DNA of 64,000 nucleotides from JAIBJN01 sp963839745 (lineage in GTDB: Bacteria; Actinomycetota; Thermoleophilia; Gaiellales; Gaiellaceae). The notes beneath the pieces are model-generated. The model was not told the origin of the DNA, made no database searches, and saw only the letters and a program-made list of their open reading frames with translations. Location: assembly GCA_963839745.1 (NCBI GenBank), contig CAWIWC010000017.1:124001-188000 (forward strand), in the 5' to 3' direction. This document shows, piece after piece, positions 26,367-37,379 of this stretch. A program made the translations under genes and the position numbers. Within the stretch, counting starts at the first letter, position 1. Each line of letters starts with the position of its first letter.

Positions 26367-26762
26367 ATGGCCGAGATCGCGCAGTACCTGGGTACAGGCA
26401 AGCGGAAGACCTCCGTCGCTCGCGTGATCCTTCGCCCCGGCGACGGAGCGACGTGGATCAACGGGCGCACGCTGGAGGAGTACTTCCCGCGCGACGCGCT
26501 GCGCACGACCGCCACCGCGCCGCTGCGCGTGGCGGGCGTCGAGGGCCGCTTCGACCTGCGCGCCCGTCTGCACGGCGGCGGTCCGAGCGGACAGGCAGGC
26601 GCCCTGCGCCACGGCATCGCGCGCGCGCTGGTCGAGGCCGACCCCGAGCTCCGCACCGTGCTCAAGCGCGAGGGCTTCCTCACGCGCGACGCGCGCATCG
26701 TCGAGCGCAAGAAGGCCGGACTCCACAAGGCGCGTAAGGCGCCGCAGTTCTCCAAGCGCTGA
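26367..26762 (+). CDS. rpsI: 30S ribosomal protein S9
   Basis: A 131-residue protein with GTGKRKTSVARVILRPGDG near the start, GGGPSGQAGALRHGIARAL in the middle and the basic tail ending RKAPQFSKR that reaches the P site. A GGGGAGA site precedes the ATG. Co-transcribed with rplM and probably glmM. Confidence 0.98.
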   Translation: MAEIAQYLGTGKRKTSVARVILRPGDGATWINGRTLEEYFPRDALRTTATAPLRVAGVEGRFDLRARLHGGGPSGQAGALRHGIARALVEADPELRTVLKREGFLTRDARIVERKKAGLHKARKAPQFSKR

Positions 26763-26778
26763 CCGGCGGCTCACGGGC

Positions 26779-28050
26779 ATGGCCCGGCAGTACTTCGGCA
26801 CGGATGGTGTTCGGGGCGTCGTCGGCGAGGCGCTGACGGACGACCTGGTCGAGCGCCTCGGCCGCGCGTTCGCGCGCTGGACCTCGGGGGACTCGGTCCT
26901 CGTCGGCCGCGACACGCGCGCGTCCGGGCCCGCGCTCGAGGTGGCGCTGGCGTCGGGGCTCGCCGGGGGAGGGTCGAGCGTCACGCTCGGCGGAGTCCTG
27001 CCGACACCCGCCGTCGCCCTCCTCGCCGACGAGTCGGGCGCCGTCGTCTCCGCCTCCCACAACCCGGCCGAGTACAACGGCGTCAAGCTCTTCCGCGCCG
27101 GCCTCAAGCTCGAGGACGCCGAGGAGGAGGCGATCGAGGCGCTCCTCGACGCCGGCGACTACGAGGGCGCGACGGGCTCGATCGTGGAGGCGCCGGGGCT
27201 CGGCGAGCGCTACGTCGAGCTCGTGACGGACCGGTTCGGCGGGCCGCTGGAGGGGCTCCGCGTCGTCGTGGACTGCGCCAACGGCGCCATGGTCGAGGTC
27301 GCCCCTGCCGTCTTCGAGCGGCTGGGCGCGGTCGTGACGGTGATCGGCGCCGATCCGGACGGGACGAACATCAACGCGGGTTGCGGCGCTACCGACCTCG
27401 GCCTGCTCTCCCGGACGGTCGCCGGCGGGGAGTTCGACCTGGGAGTGGCCTTCGACGGGGACGGCGACCGGCTGCTCGCGGTCGATGCGCGGGGCGCCGT
27501 CGTCGACGGCGACCAGATCCTCGCCGTGCTGGCACTGAACCTCGGGGTCGACCTGGTCGCGGTGACGCAGATGACCAACCTCGGCTTCCACCGGCTCATG
27601 GGGGAGCGCGGGATCCGTGTCCTGACGACCGAAGTGGGCGACCGGTACGTGCTCGAGGCCCTCCGGGCGGCGGGAGGCGTGCTCGGCGGCGAGCAGTCCG
27701 GGCACGTCATCTACCTGAACGGCCACGTGACCGGTGACGGCCTCGCCGCCGCCCTGCTCCTCTGCCGCGCCGTTGTCGAGCGCGACCGCCCGCTCGCCGA
27801 GCTGGCGTCGGCGTTCGAGCGGTTTCCGCAGGTGATGGAGAACGTCTCCGTGCGGAGCAAGGCCTTGCCCCAGGCGATCCTGGACGAGGCCGAGCGGCTC
27901 AACGCGGAGCTGGGCGGGCGCGGGCGCGTGCTCGTCCGGCCGTCTGGAACGGAGCCCGTCGTGCGCGTCCTCGCGGAGGCGGAAACGGCCCCGGAGGCGC
28001 AGGAGCTCTGTGCTAGGATCGTCCCTCTCGTCCAGAGAGAGCTCGGCTAG
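26779..28050 (+). CDS. glmM: Phosphoglucosamine mutase
   Basis: A 423-residue enzyme converting glucosamine-6-P to glucosamine-1-P for UDP-GlcNAc. Start QYFGTDGVRGVVG, phosphoserine loop SASHNPAEYNGVK (Ser93), metal loop AFDGDGDR and C-terminal phosphate-binding RPSGTEPVVRV. Slightly shorter than the usual ~445 residues but all four domains are present. Upstream of glmS, so amino-sugar supply is clustered with ribosomal genes. Confidence 0.95.
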   Translation: MARQYFGTDGVRGVVGEALTDDLVERLGRAFARWTSGDSVLVGRDTRASGPALEVALASGLAGGGSSVTLGGVLPTPAVALLADESGAVVSASHNPAEYNGVKLFRAGLKLEDAEEEAIEALLDAGDYEGATGSIVEAPGLGERYVELVTDRFGGPLEGLRVVVDCANGAMVEVAPAVFERLGAVVTVIGADPDGTNINAGCGATDLGLLSRTVAGGEFDLGVAFDGDGDRLLAVDARGAVVDGDQILAVLALNLGVDLVAVTQMTNLGFHRLMGERGIRVLTTEVGDRYVLEALRAAGGVLGGEQSGHVIYLNGHVTGDGLAAALLLCRAVVERDRPLAELASAFERFPQVMENVSVRSKALPQAILDEAERLNAELGGRGRVLVRPSGTEPVVRVLAEAETAPEAQELCARIVPLVQRELG

Positions 28051-28163
28051 GTAGCCGGGCTCGAGTTTTTTCGACCCGTAAAAAGGGAACGAATAGGCTC
28101 CAGCCAGCGTTAAACAGATACGTGTCGGGTCGGGACCCCGGCGGCGACGGAAGGGGTTTTCGA

Positions 28164-29993
<1,830 letters not shown>

Positions 29994-30013
29994 TCGACAG
30001 CCCGGTAGCATCC

Positions 30014-30030
30014 GTCCGCGCGCCGCGGAC
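30014..30030 (+). promoter_or_regulatory. Hairpin at the predicted 5' end of the FadR-type gene
   Basis: GTCCGCG-CGC-CGCGGAC, a 7-bp stem starting just after a TAGCAT -10 box (30006-30011). It resembles the rplM leader in placing a GC-rich hairpin at the transcript start. Confidence 0.35.
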
Positions 30031-30065
30031 GTAGACCAGACACGAAGCAGGAGCCCCCAGCAGCA

Positions 30066-30839
30066 GTGATCGTGTTCGTGGAGCCGGTGAGGACGTCGCG
30101 CACCTTCGAGGCGGCGATCGAGAACCTGCTCGAAGGGATCGAGCGTGCGACGCTGCACCTCGACGACCGGCTGCCGACCGAGGAGCAGCTCGCCGGGCAG
30201 CTCGGGATCTCGAAGCCGACCTTGCGGCAGGCGCTCCGCGTGCTGGAGCGCAGCGGGCTTCTCCGTGTCCGCGCCGGCAAGGGCGGCGGCATCTTCATCA
30301 ATTCCGAGGTCGTCCCGGTCGACGCGATCACGCACAACGTCGCCGTCGAGGCCGAGGACGCCGTCGACGTCCTGCGCGGGAGGCGGCTGCTCGAGGGCGC
30401 AGTCACCATGATGGCCGCGAAGGCGGCCACGGAGGAGGACTACGCCGGGATCGAGCGGACGATCGAGCTCCTCGCCCGGAACATCGGCGACCGCCCGCGC
30501 GTCATGGGCGCGAACGCGATGTTCCACCGGGCGGTCATCCGCGCCTGCCACAACAAGACGCTCCAGAGCGCCATGCGCAACATCGAGAGCGACCTGGCAC
30601 CGATCCGGGACTCCTATCAGGGCGGCGCCGAGAACGACCGGGAGACGCTCGACATCCACCAGCGACAGATCGCGGCGATGCGGAGCGGCGACATGAAGCC
30701 GCTCGCCAGCATCCTCCACGAGCACTTCCGGATGCTCGAGGAGGAGTTCGCAACCGCGCTCCACCGCAGGTGGGAGACGCTCTTCGGCGAGGTGGCGGAG
30801 CAGACGCTTCGCCTCGGCTCGCCTCCGCAGCGGCCCTGA
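30066..30839 (+). CDS. FadR/GntR-family transcriptional regulator
   Basis: A 257-residue regulator. Winged HTH at residues 15-80 (LPTEEQLAGQLGISKPTLRQALRVLERSGLL, RAGKGGGIFI), then an all-helical FCD effector domain with the His/Asp metal or ligand residues (ANAMFHRAVIRACHN, HEHFRMLEEEF). The start is weakly defined (GTG, GGAG 12 bases upstream). Ligand unknown; position after glmS hints at sugar or organic-acid metabolism but is not proof. Confidence 0.85.
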   Translation: MIVFVEPVRTSRTFEAAIENLLEGIERATLHLDDRLPTEEQLAGQLGISKPTLRQALRVLERSGLLRVRAGKGGGIFINSEVVPVDAITHNVAVEAEDAVDVLRGRRLLEGAVTMMAAKAATEEDYAGIERTIELLARNIGDRPRVMGANAMFHRAVIRACHNKTLQSAMRNIESDLAPIRDSYQGGAENDRETLDIHQRQIAAMRSGDMKPLASILHEHFRMLEEEFATALHRRWETLFGEVAEQTLRLGSPPQRP

Positions 30840-31068
30840 GCGAGGGTCGCGCGTTCGCGGCGGACGTGCGAGACTTCCGGCCGCGCCCGCCCTGGGGGAA
30901 CGGGCCGCGGCCGGAGCCTCTGGAAGTGGGCCAACGTCGTCGCGGAGGTGGTGGTGGGAACGACGACGCCGGCCCTGGGGAAGGCTGTGTCGACGGCGTT
31001 CCGGAGTGCCGGTCGACCCGCCCGCGGCGCGTCCGCGCCCGCGGGTGGTCCGGTGTGGATCCGGCGCT

Positions 31069-31665
31069 CTAGAAGGCCGGCTGAACCGCGGGCGGCGCCC
31101 GCTGGCTACCGGCGTACGAGAGGCGCGGGGAGGGAGCGCGGTCCGGGCGCTCGCGCCGGAAGCTCCCGCGTCCGGAGTCGCTCGGCGCGCCCTGGGGCCC
31201 GACCAGGGCCCGGGCGACTGCCTCGGCGAAGTCGAGAATTCCATGGGCCACGCGGAGCGCGACCAGCGCGACCGCCACCTGGACGACGAGGGTGACGAGC
31301 GCGAGCGGCGCCAGCTCGACCAGGCCGGAGCCGATCCCGGCCGGCGTCAGCGGCGAGGCGGCGAAGGCTTCGACCAGGAGCCCGAAGACGGGCACGACGC
31401 CGAAGAGCCACAGCGAGCGGCCGCGGCTCGCGCGCCGGCGGGACTGAAGCGCGGCGGCGGCGGTGAGGACGAGCGCCAGGGCGAGGCAGAGGGTCAGCGA
31501 CGTGGACAGGTATCCGGCGCCGACCGCGTCCGAGTGCGACGGGCCGTGGGCCCCGCCCGGGTGGCCGACCGGCTCTGCGACGACGGCCTTGTGCGTGGCC
31601 CAGTGCGCGGCGGCCCAGGCGATGCCGCCCAGGGCGACCAGGATCGCTATCGCGAGACGCCGCAC
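31069..31665 (-). CDS. Four-helix membrane protein, paralogue 1 of the copper-type locus
   Basis: A 198-residue protein with four hydrophobic helices. The first contains AAAHWATHKAV; a His-rich loop (GHPGGAHGPSHSD) follows, then SLTLCLALAL, SLWLFGVVPVFG and a cytoplasmic tail ending near SQRAPPAVQPAF. It is clearly paralogous to the proteins at 34231 and 34974. GTG at 31665 lies 7 bases after TAACGT. Last gene of the leftward CopC-CopD/YcnI cluster; metal-related role inferred from context. Confidence 0.65.
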   Translation of the reverse strand: MRRLAIAILVALGGIAWAAAHWATHKAVVAEPVGHPGGAHGPSHSDAVGAGYLSTSLTLCLALALVLTAAAALQSRRRASRGRSLWLFGVVPVFGLLVEAFAASPLTPAGIGSGLVELAPLALVTLVVQVAVALVALRVAHGILDFAEAVARALVGPQGAPSDSGRGSFRRERPDRAPSPRLSYAGSQRAPPAVQPAF

Positions 31666-31755
31666 TCCGATGACGTTAGACCTTGGGCTCATTCGTGACA
31701 ACCGCCCGGTGGCAGGGCCGGCGCTCGCGCGCCGGCCCTGCACGGGGACTGCGAC

Positions 31756-32435
31756 CTAGGCCGTGGCTCCCTTCGGCTTGCGGAAGAGCGCCACGCCGAG
31801 GGCGATGAGGCCCGCGGCGAGGCCAGCGATGCCGAAGATGATCGCGACGGTCGACATGTTGTCGTCGTCGTCCGAGCTCGACGCCGGCACCGGCGCTGCC
31901 TCCTCGGTGGTCGTCTCAGCCGGGGCGGCGGCCTCCTCCTCTTCTGGGGCGATGACCGTGACACGCGGAGCAGGCGACTCGCCCTCGGGGTCGGGGTCGA
32001 TCCACTCGACGACCTCTCCGCTCGAGTACGTCTGGGTCGCCGGGAAGAGGATCTCGTCACCCTCGGCCGCGTCCTCCGGGATCTGGAAGCTAAGGCCGAA
32101 CTCGTCGAACCCGTCCGACGGGATGGCCGGGTTGCAGGTCCACGTGACGCTGACGATGCGCTCGGTCAGGTCCTCGATCGGCTCCGCCAGCGGCTCGCGC
32201 TGCACTTCGCGCTTGCACGATGGGTGTGTCTGGAAGCGGGCCGACGGGACGTTCTCCGGGAACTGAACGCTGATCTTCGTCGTCTCGGCGTCGTCCCGCT
32301 CGTTCGGCACCCGGACGACCATGGCGCGAACGCGCCGGGCTCCCATTCACCCGGCTGAATGGTGACGTGCGCCACCGCCGCCGCGGGTGCGACGAGGGCG
32401 GCGACGAAGAAGCAGAGAATCAGTCGTCGTAGCAC
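31756..32435 (-). pseudogene. YcnI/DUF1775 copper-associated protein, frame-interrupted
   Basis: Secreted, C-terminally anchored YcnI-like protein. Signal peptide MLRRLILCFFVAALVAPAAA then mature AHVTIQPGEWEPGAFA, where the N-terminal His binds copper in characterised members. The frame shifts near 32319-32331 and resumes as MVVRVPNERDDAETTKIS, continuing to an acidic linker and membrane anchor (STVAIIFGIAGLAAGLIALGVALF). A single missing base accounts for it. The start lies 4 bases after the CopD stop, so it is in the same operon. Confidence 0.78.
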
Positions 32436-32439
32436 TTGG

Positions 32440-34118
32440 TTACTCCTCTCCGATCGGCACTGCGATCGTTTCTGTCAGTAGGTCGAACTCGCCCCGAAGG
32501 GCTTCGATGCGGAGCTCCCACTCGCCCGCGATCGAGAGCGATGCGTTCTCGATCACGTACGTGCCCGGCTCGGCCGGGTCGGGCTTCGCCTTGAGGTTGA
32601 GCGGCCCGATCTCCTGACTCGGAAGCGACGCTGAGGCGCTTACTCTCGTGAGGTTCTCAGGGGGCGACGCGAAGGTCAGCCGGATCATGTTCTCGCCCGG
32701 CATCGCCGGGTCGACCATGACCATGACCTCCGAGTCGCCGAGCATGACCATGCCCTCGAACGCCTCGTGGTCCGCGGCGGTCTCTGTCGGCTCCTCCGTG
32801 TGGGCGGCGCCTTCCTCCATCTCCATCGCCACCTCCGTTCGCGCCGGCTCGGCGTTCACGAGCACGGCCGTGACTGCGACGATCGCGACCATGATCCCGA
32901 GCTCGACGCCGGCGGCCCTGAGGAACCGCCGCCGCTCGAGCACCGACGCGATGCCCGCCTTCAGACGCGGCACCGCGTAGCGGTTGTTGTACGCGCCGAG
33001 CGCGAGGAGCGGGAGCACGAGCGCGACCTTCGCCAGGAGGAGAAGGCCGTACTCCGTCTCCCAGAGGGCGCTCCAGGTGCGGACCTGGAGGTAGCCGTTG
33101 GTGATGCCTGCGACGAGCAGGACGACGACCGAGACGACGGCCATGTTGGAGAAGCGCGGCACGGCCCGCGTGGCCAGCGGCCAGCGGTCCTCCTTGGCGA
33201 GCATGAGCGCCAGGAAGAGGAAGCCGAGCCCGCCCGTCCACACGGCCGCCGCGATCACGTGCGCGACGTCGGCGACCATCGCCAGCGTCCCGGCCGTGCT
33301 CGCGTGTCCCGAGAGGGACGGCGTGAGCGACATGGCGCCGCCGAGGGCCAGCGTGAGCGCCCGAGCGCCCGACGGTCTCTGTGCTCCGAGTGCCGGAGAG
33401 CGAGCGCCGTCAGGGCCAGCGTCACGGCCAGCGCGGCCTGGAGCAGCATCATCTCGCCGTAGCGAGTGTCGATCACGTTTCGGTACACGTCCCACGAGAA
33501 CCCGTCGACGATGCTGAGGCCGCCTGCGGCGGCTCCCTGGAACCCGATGTTGAGGAGTGCGACGAGGGCGAGGGCTCCCGCGATCACCGACAGCACGCCG
33601 TAGAGGCGGCGCCGGACCGGCCAGGCGGCCGACGGGAGCGCGATCACCAGGACGGCGGAGCCGCCCAGGGCGAGAAGCAGCAGGACGAAGTCGAAGAAGC
33701 GACCGGCCGTGAAGAAGGCCTCGACCGTGTTCGAGTTTCCGGTCAGGGAGTCCAGCGTGACCGCCCCGGACGTGACCCCTCGCTCCTGCACGTGGAAGAC
33801 GAATGCGCCGGAGATCGGGTCCGAGTCCGCCGAGATGGCCCGCCACGCCACGGTGTAGGTCCCGGGCTCGAGTTCTCCCTCGATCCCGACCGCCACCTCC
33901 CTGCCGTTGGACGGGCTCACCTCTTCGGAGTCGACCCGGTTCCCCTCACCGTCGAACACGCGGATGCCCCCGAGGGACATCTCGACGGACTCGTTGAAGC
34001 GCAGCGAGACGCGCTCAGGCGACTCCTGCACCACGACGTCGTTCCCGGGCTCGGTGCCCAGCAGCACGGAGTGCGCGAACGCGCTCGGTGCGAGAACGAC
34101 GGCGAGCGCACAGGCCAC
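32440..34118 (-). pseudogene. CopC-CopD fusion with C-terminal FixH-like domain, frame-interrupted
   Basis: Predicted copper-handling protein. N-terminal CopC domain: signal peptide then HSVLLGTEPG, VSLRFNESVEM, GTYTVAWRAISADSDPISGAFVFHV. CopD membrane domain of about eight helices follows; the frame breaks near 33360-33385, between ALALRHSEH and LTLALGGAMSLTPSLSG. After the last helix a Glu-rich linker leads to a beta domain (GMVMLGDSEVMVMVDPAMPG to the end). The true start is unclear: the open frame extends upstream (KLSRFVAAFAVA) without a normal start codon. Confidence 0.78.
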
Positions 34119-34230
34119 CGCGAACGCTGCGACGAAACGACTCAGTTTGATTGCGTGCTCGTGACGGATCTTCCTCTCCTCCTTCCCTGGCTACGGATCG
34201 CTACCCATGCGATCCCCCCAACGAAGTCCA

Positions 34231-34812
34231 CTACAGGGAACGGGGAGGAGCGCGCTGGCCTCGGGCGCCGACGAGCGTGGGCGCCGCGGGGATCCAGTGG
34301 CCCGTAGGGACGGCGAGGCTGGCATCTGGAGCAAGCCTGAGACGGGGTGGCGTGCCGAGCTCGCGCGCCAGTGCTCCGGCAGCGACGAGCAGCGCGCGCG
34401 CTGTGAACAGAGCGAGGAGCGCGAAAGGCAGCTGGAGCAGCAGGCCGGCCAGGAACGTGGGTTCGAAGACCGTGCCCGCGCTGAAAGCATCGTGGTGGAG
34501 CATGCGCTCCACGTGTTCCTGGAGCGCGAAGCCGATCGGCGGCACGAGCGCGAAGAGCCAGAGGGGCGGCCGCGTGCCTCGGCGGACCCCGGCGTGGACG
34601 CAGCCTGCGAAGCCCAGGACCGTGAGCGCCAGGCAGAGCGAGCCGATCAGCGTCGGATCCAGGTAGCTGTGGCCGGTCGACTCCAGCAGGTGGTGGCGGC
34701 GCTCGGGGTCGGGCTCGGCGATCCGGTAGGCGAGCCCATGCGCAACCAGGCCGCCGGCGGCCGCCAGGCCGAGCGAGAGCGCCCACGCCAGTCGGTTTCC
34801 GGCCATGGTCAT
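34231..34812 (-). CDS. Four-helix membrane protein, paralogue 2 of the copper-type locus
   Basis: A 193-residue protein with four helices: GGLVAHGLAYRIAEPD, SLCLALTVLGFAG, PLWLFALVPPIGF and GLLLQLPFALLALF. A His-containing outside loop (ERRHHLLESTGHSY) and a tail ending GARGQRAPPRSL. GGAGAGG five bases upstream fixes the ATG at 34812. Upstream neighbour of CopC-CopD in the same direction. Confidence 0.65.
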   Translation of the reverse strand: MTMAGNRLAWALSLGLAAAGGLVAHGLAYRIAEPDPERRHHLLESTGHSYLDPTLIGSLCLALTVLGFAGCVHAGVRRGTRPPLWLFALVPPIGFALQEHVERMLHHDAFSAGTVFEPTFLAGLLLQLPFALLALFTARALLVAAGALARELGTPPRLRLAPDASLAVPTGHWIPAAPTLVGARGQRAPPRSL

Positions 34813-34973
34813 GGGCACCTCTCCGGGCGCAGGGGCGTCTCGCGGCGCGCAGCCGCGCTCCCCTGTCCCCATCGAATTTTCCCGCAGGCCGTCGATGCGA
34901 CCTGAGGCATCAATTACTCCCCCTCTCACTCCCCGTGGGGACCTACGCCCGAAGGCGCATCCCCGGTTTGCGC

Positions 34974-35552
34974 CTAAGCGACGACGGGGGAGGGAGGACC
35001 GCGCTCGCTGGCGGAGTGGTCGAGGCTGAAGGCCAGCGTGGCGGAGCTCTGGGCCCGCAGGCGGGGCCCCGGCTCGAGGACGCTGGAAGCGGTCTTGGGC
35101 CCTGCCAGCGCCCGCGCGAGCCCCTCTGCGAGCCAGAGGATCCTGCGGGCGAGCCCAACCGCGACCAGCGCGAAGGGAACCTGAATGAGGAGGCCGACGA
35201 GTGCGACCGGGATCAGGGCGGTGAGCTGCGAGAGCGTCCCGTCGCCGACGAGGAACGGCTCGGCGCTATGACCGACGAACCCGAATACCGGAACGAGGCC
35301 GAAGAGCCAGAGCGACCTGATGGACGTCCCGCGCCAGCGGCCGCCGACCGCCGCCCCGGCGGCGAGCGGAAGCGCGAGCGCGAGGCAGAGGACGAGGGAG
35401 GTCGGGAGGTAGCTCAGATAGGCCGCGGCGCCCGCCTGCTCGGCCATCGAAGCCTCGTCCATGACGGCCCTGTGCGCGATCGCGTGGGCGCCTGCCCAGC
35501 CGAGCCCGGACAGGGCGAGAACGCATGGAACGACGAGGCGGCGGCGCCTCAT
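34974..35552 (-). CDS. Four-helix membrane protein, paralogue 3 of the copper-type locus
   Basis: A 192-residue protein: GWAGAHAIAHRAVMDEA, SLVLCLALALPLA, SLWLFGLVPVFGF, ILWLAEGLARALAGP, tail ending SERGPPSPVVA. Shares SLWLFG(L/V)VPVFG and the WLAEG/FAEA segment with paralogue 1. TACGAT ends 9 bases before the ATG. Probably the first gene of the leftward cluster. Confidence 0.65.
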   Translation of the reverse strand: MRRRRLVVPCVLALSGLGWAGAHAIAHRAVMDEASMAEQAGAAAYLSYLPTSLVLCLALALPLAAGAAVGGRWRGTSIRSLWLFGLVPVFGFVGHSAEPFLVGDGTLSQLTALIPVALVGLLIQVPFALVAVGLARRILWLAEGLARALAGPKTASSVLEPGPRLRAQSSATLAFSLDHSASERGPPSPVVA

Positions 35553-35596
35553 AGCTGGGCAATCGTAGACACGATCTGCTTGTCTGACAACCGGGA

Positions 35597-36010
35597 TCAG
35601 TCGTCCTCGGGCCGCTTGCGGAGCTTCTTCGTTTGGCCGCGGATCCGCTTCTCGCCGAGCCTGCGCTCCCGCGACGCGCGCGTCGGCGCGGTCGGACGGC
35701 GGGGCCGTTCGACGTGGAGGCCCTCGCGGATCGCGGCGGCCAGGCGCTCGAGCGCCAGCTCGCGGTTCCGCCACTGGCTGCGCTCGTCCTGCGCGACGGC
35801 TCTCACGACCGGCCCGACGCGCTCGAGCAGCCGCCGCTTTTGCGCCTCGCGGAGGGTCGCGGATGCCTCGACGTCGAAGAGCGCCTCGACGCGCGTTTCG
35901 GTCTTCTGGGCGTGCTGGCCGCCGGGCCCGCTCGAGCGCGAGGTGCGCAGCTCGATCTCCCCCAGCGGGATCGCCAGGCTGCGGTGCACGCGAATAGACT
36001 CGGGGCGCAT
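35597..36010 (-). CDS. arfB: Peptidyl-tRNA hydrolase ArfB-like (GGQ protein)
   Basis: A 137-residue ribosome-rescue protein. RTSRSSGPGGQHAQKTETRVE holds the catalytic GGQ, and the tail is strongly basic (RRLGEKRIRGQTKKLRKRPEDD), as required to enter the mRNA channel. It would hydrolyse peptidyl-tRNA on stalled ribosomes. ATG at 36010 overlaps the divergent HAD start; a GTG shortly downstream (V-H-R-S-L) is an alternative. Confidence 0.87.
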   Translation of the reverse strand: MRPESIRVHRSLAIPLGEIELRTSRSSGPGGQHAQKTETRVEALFDVEASATLREAQKRRLLERVGPVVRAVAQDERSQWRNRELALERLAAAIREGLHVERPRRPTAPTRASRERRLGEKRIRGQTKKLRKRPEDD

Positions 36011-36804
36011 GGCAGCGATTCTGCTCGACATCGACGGGGTCCTGCACGTGTCGGGCGAGGCCGTCCCGGGTGGCGCGGAGGCGGTGCGCGAGCTCAGGGA
36101 CGACGGGCACAGGCTGCGCTTCGTCACGAACAACACCACGAGGGCCCGCAAAGGGCTCGCCGACGACCTCCGCGGGCTGGGCATCGACCTGGAGGACGAC
36201 GAGCTCGCGACGACGCCGCTCGCCGCGGCCGGGCTGCTCGCGGGGCAGCGTGTCCTGGCTCTGACGATGGAGGCGGTGAGAGACGATCTCGCCGAGCGGG
36301 TCGAGCTCGTCGACCGCGACGCGGACGTCGTCCTGCTCGGCGGCGCGGACGAGAGCGACGAGTCGGGGCAGGTCTTCGCCTACGAGAACCTCAACCGAGC
36401 GTTTGCCGAGCTCGAGGCCGGCGCGCGCCTCGTCTGCCTGCACCGGAACCGCTGGTGGCAGACCTCGCGCGGCCCGATGCTCGACGCGGGTGCCTTCGTC
36501 GCCGGGCTCGAGTACGCGGCCGGCGTCGAGGCGGAGGTCGTGGGCAAGCCGAGCCGGGCGTACTTCGAGGCGGCGCTGGATGCAGCTCGGTGCGCGTCCT
36601 GAAGAAGCGGTGATGGTCGGCGACGACGTCGAGACCGACGTCGGCGGCGCGAAAGCGCTTGGGATGCGCGGCGTCCTTGTTCGGACGGGCAAGTTCGAGG
36701 AGAAGACGCTCGCGGTCGCCGACCCTCAGCCTGACGCCGTCATCGACTCCATCGCCGATCTCCCCGCGCTACTTTCGCGCCAGGCGGCTAGTCAATCTCC
36801 CTGA
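36009..36804 (+). pseudogene. HAD-IIA sugar phosphatase-like protein, frame-interrupted
   Basis: NagD/LHPP-like HAD hydrolase. AAILLDIDGVLHVSG carries the nucleophile Asp, FVTNNTTRAR motif II and VVGKPSRAYFEAALDA motif III. One extra base near 36581-36585 shifts the frame, which resumes as LGARPEEAVMVGDDVETDVGG (motif IV metal Asp residues) and runs to 36804. TAGACT ends 8 bases before the ATG. A second, diverged copy of the C-terminal end lies at 38595-38680 next to acpS. Confidence 0.8.
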
Positions 36805-36900
36805 GTTGGCGTCCACGCCGGCGGACGGGGTGATGGTGTGCACACACTTCGATGCGGCGGGCCGCCGGAACCGGCGGCCGCCGACCATCGAACTTCCGAG

Positions 36901-36943
36901 ACTGACCTGGCCTCATTCGAGTCGGTCATGAGGCCAGGTCAGT
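36901..36943. repeat. 16-bp perfect inverted repeat
   Basis: ACTGACCTGGCCTCAT (36901-36916) and its exact complement (36928-36943), 11-base loop, no following T-run. Lies just after the HAD gene; could be a terminator or the mark of a past insertion. Confidence 0.55.
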
Positions 36944-37238
36944 TCGTAGTCGGATCCAGCTCCGACTCCGCGCGGCGCGTTGATAGCGCCGGTTGTCGTC
37001 GGTGATCGAACACCGAAGAGCTCGAACGTCGAACGTGGCTCGTGTACTGAGTCACGCTGGAAGTCGATTTCGGCTCCGGAGAAGGCGAAGCCGCGTCTCT
37101 TGCCGACCTGTACGGATGACCAGACTGCCGACTCGTCCGGCGGCGCCCCGACTCAGAGGCGCCGTTCCGCTGTCGTAATGTCCAGAGAACGACGCCCCCA
37201 CATCGGCGGCGACGCGCCAGCTGGGTTGCGCAAAAACA

Positions 37239-37263
37239 GGAGGCCCCCGTGACGGGGGCCTCC
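37239..37263 (-). terminator. Intrinsic terminator of the decayed leftward gene
   Basis: GGAGGCCCCC (37239-37248) pairs with GGGGGCCTCC (37254-37263), loop GTGAC. Read leftward it is followed by TGTTTTTG, a proper T-run. Confidence 0.75.
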
Positions 37264-37379
37264 GTTGTCGGTTGTGCGTTGACCAGCCAGGACAGCTACA
37301 AACAGTCTCCGATACACCCTCGGGTAAACGCCGCCGTAGGACTGGTCTCGCCAATGAATCGAGCTCGGGGATGGCGCAT

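Larger units (their letters stand above)
36805..37379. other. Non-coding, lower-GC stretch of a decayed island
   Basis: No convincing gene. It contains a near-palindrome around 36860-36882 (CCGCCGG-AA-CCGGCGG), a perfect 16-bp inverted repeat (36901-36916 with 36928-36943) and a terminator (37239-37263). Base composition is visibly less GC-rich than the flanking genes. Confidence 0.5.

Noticed and set aside
28051..28163. glmS ribozyme or other riboswitch in the glmS leader
   Set aside because: Short stems are present, but I could not find the conserved ribozyme core and the sequence fits no class I can name.
30840..31068. Possible small gene after the FadR-type regulator
   Set aside because: Open frames here are Gly/Arg/Pro-rich, lack a ribosome-binding site and show no conserved pattern; treated as non-coding.
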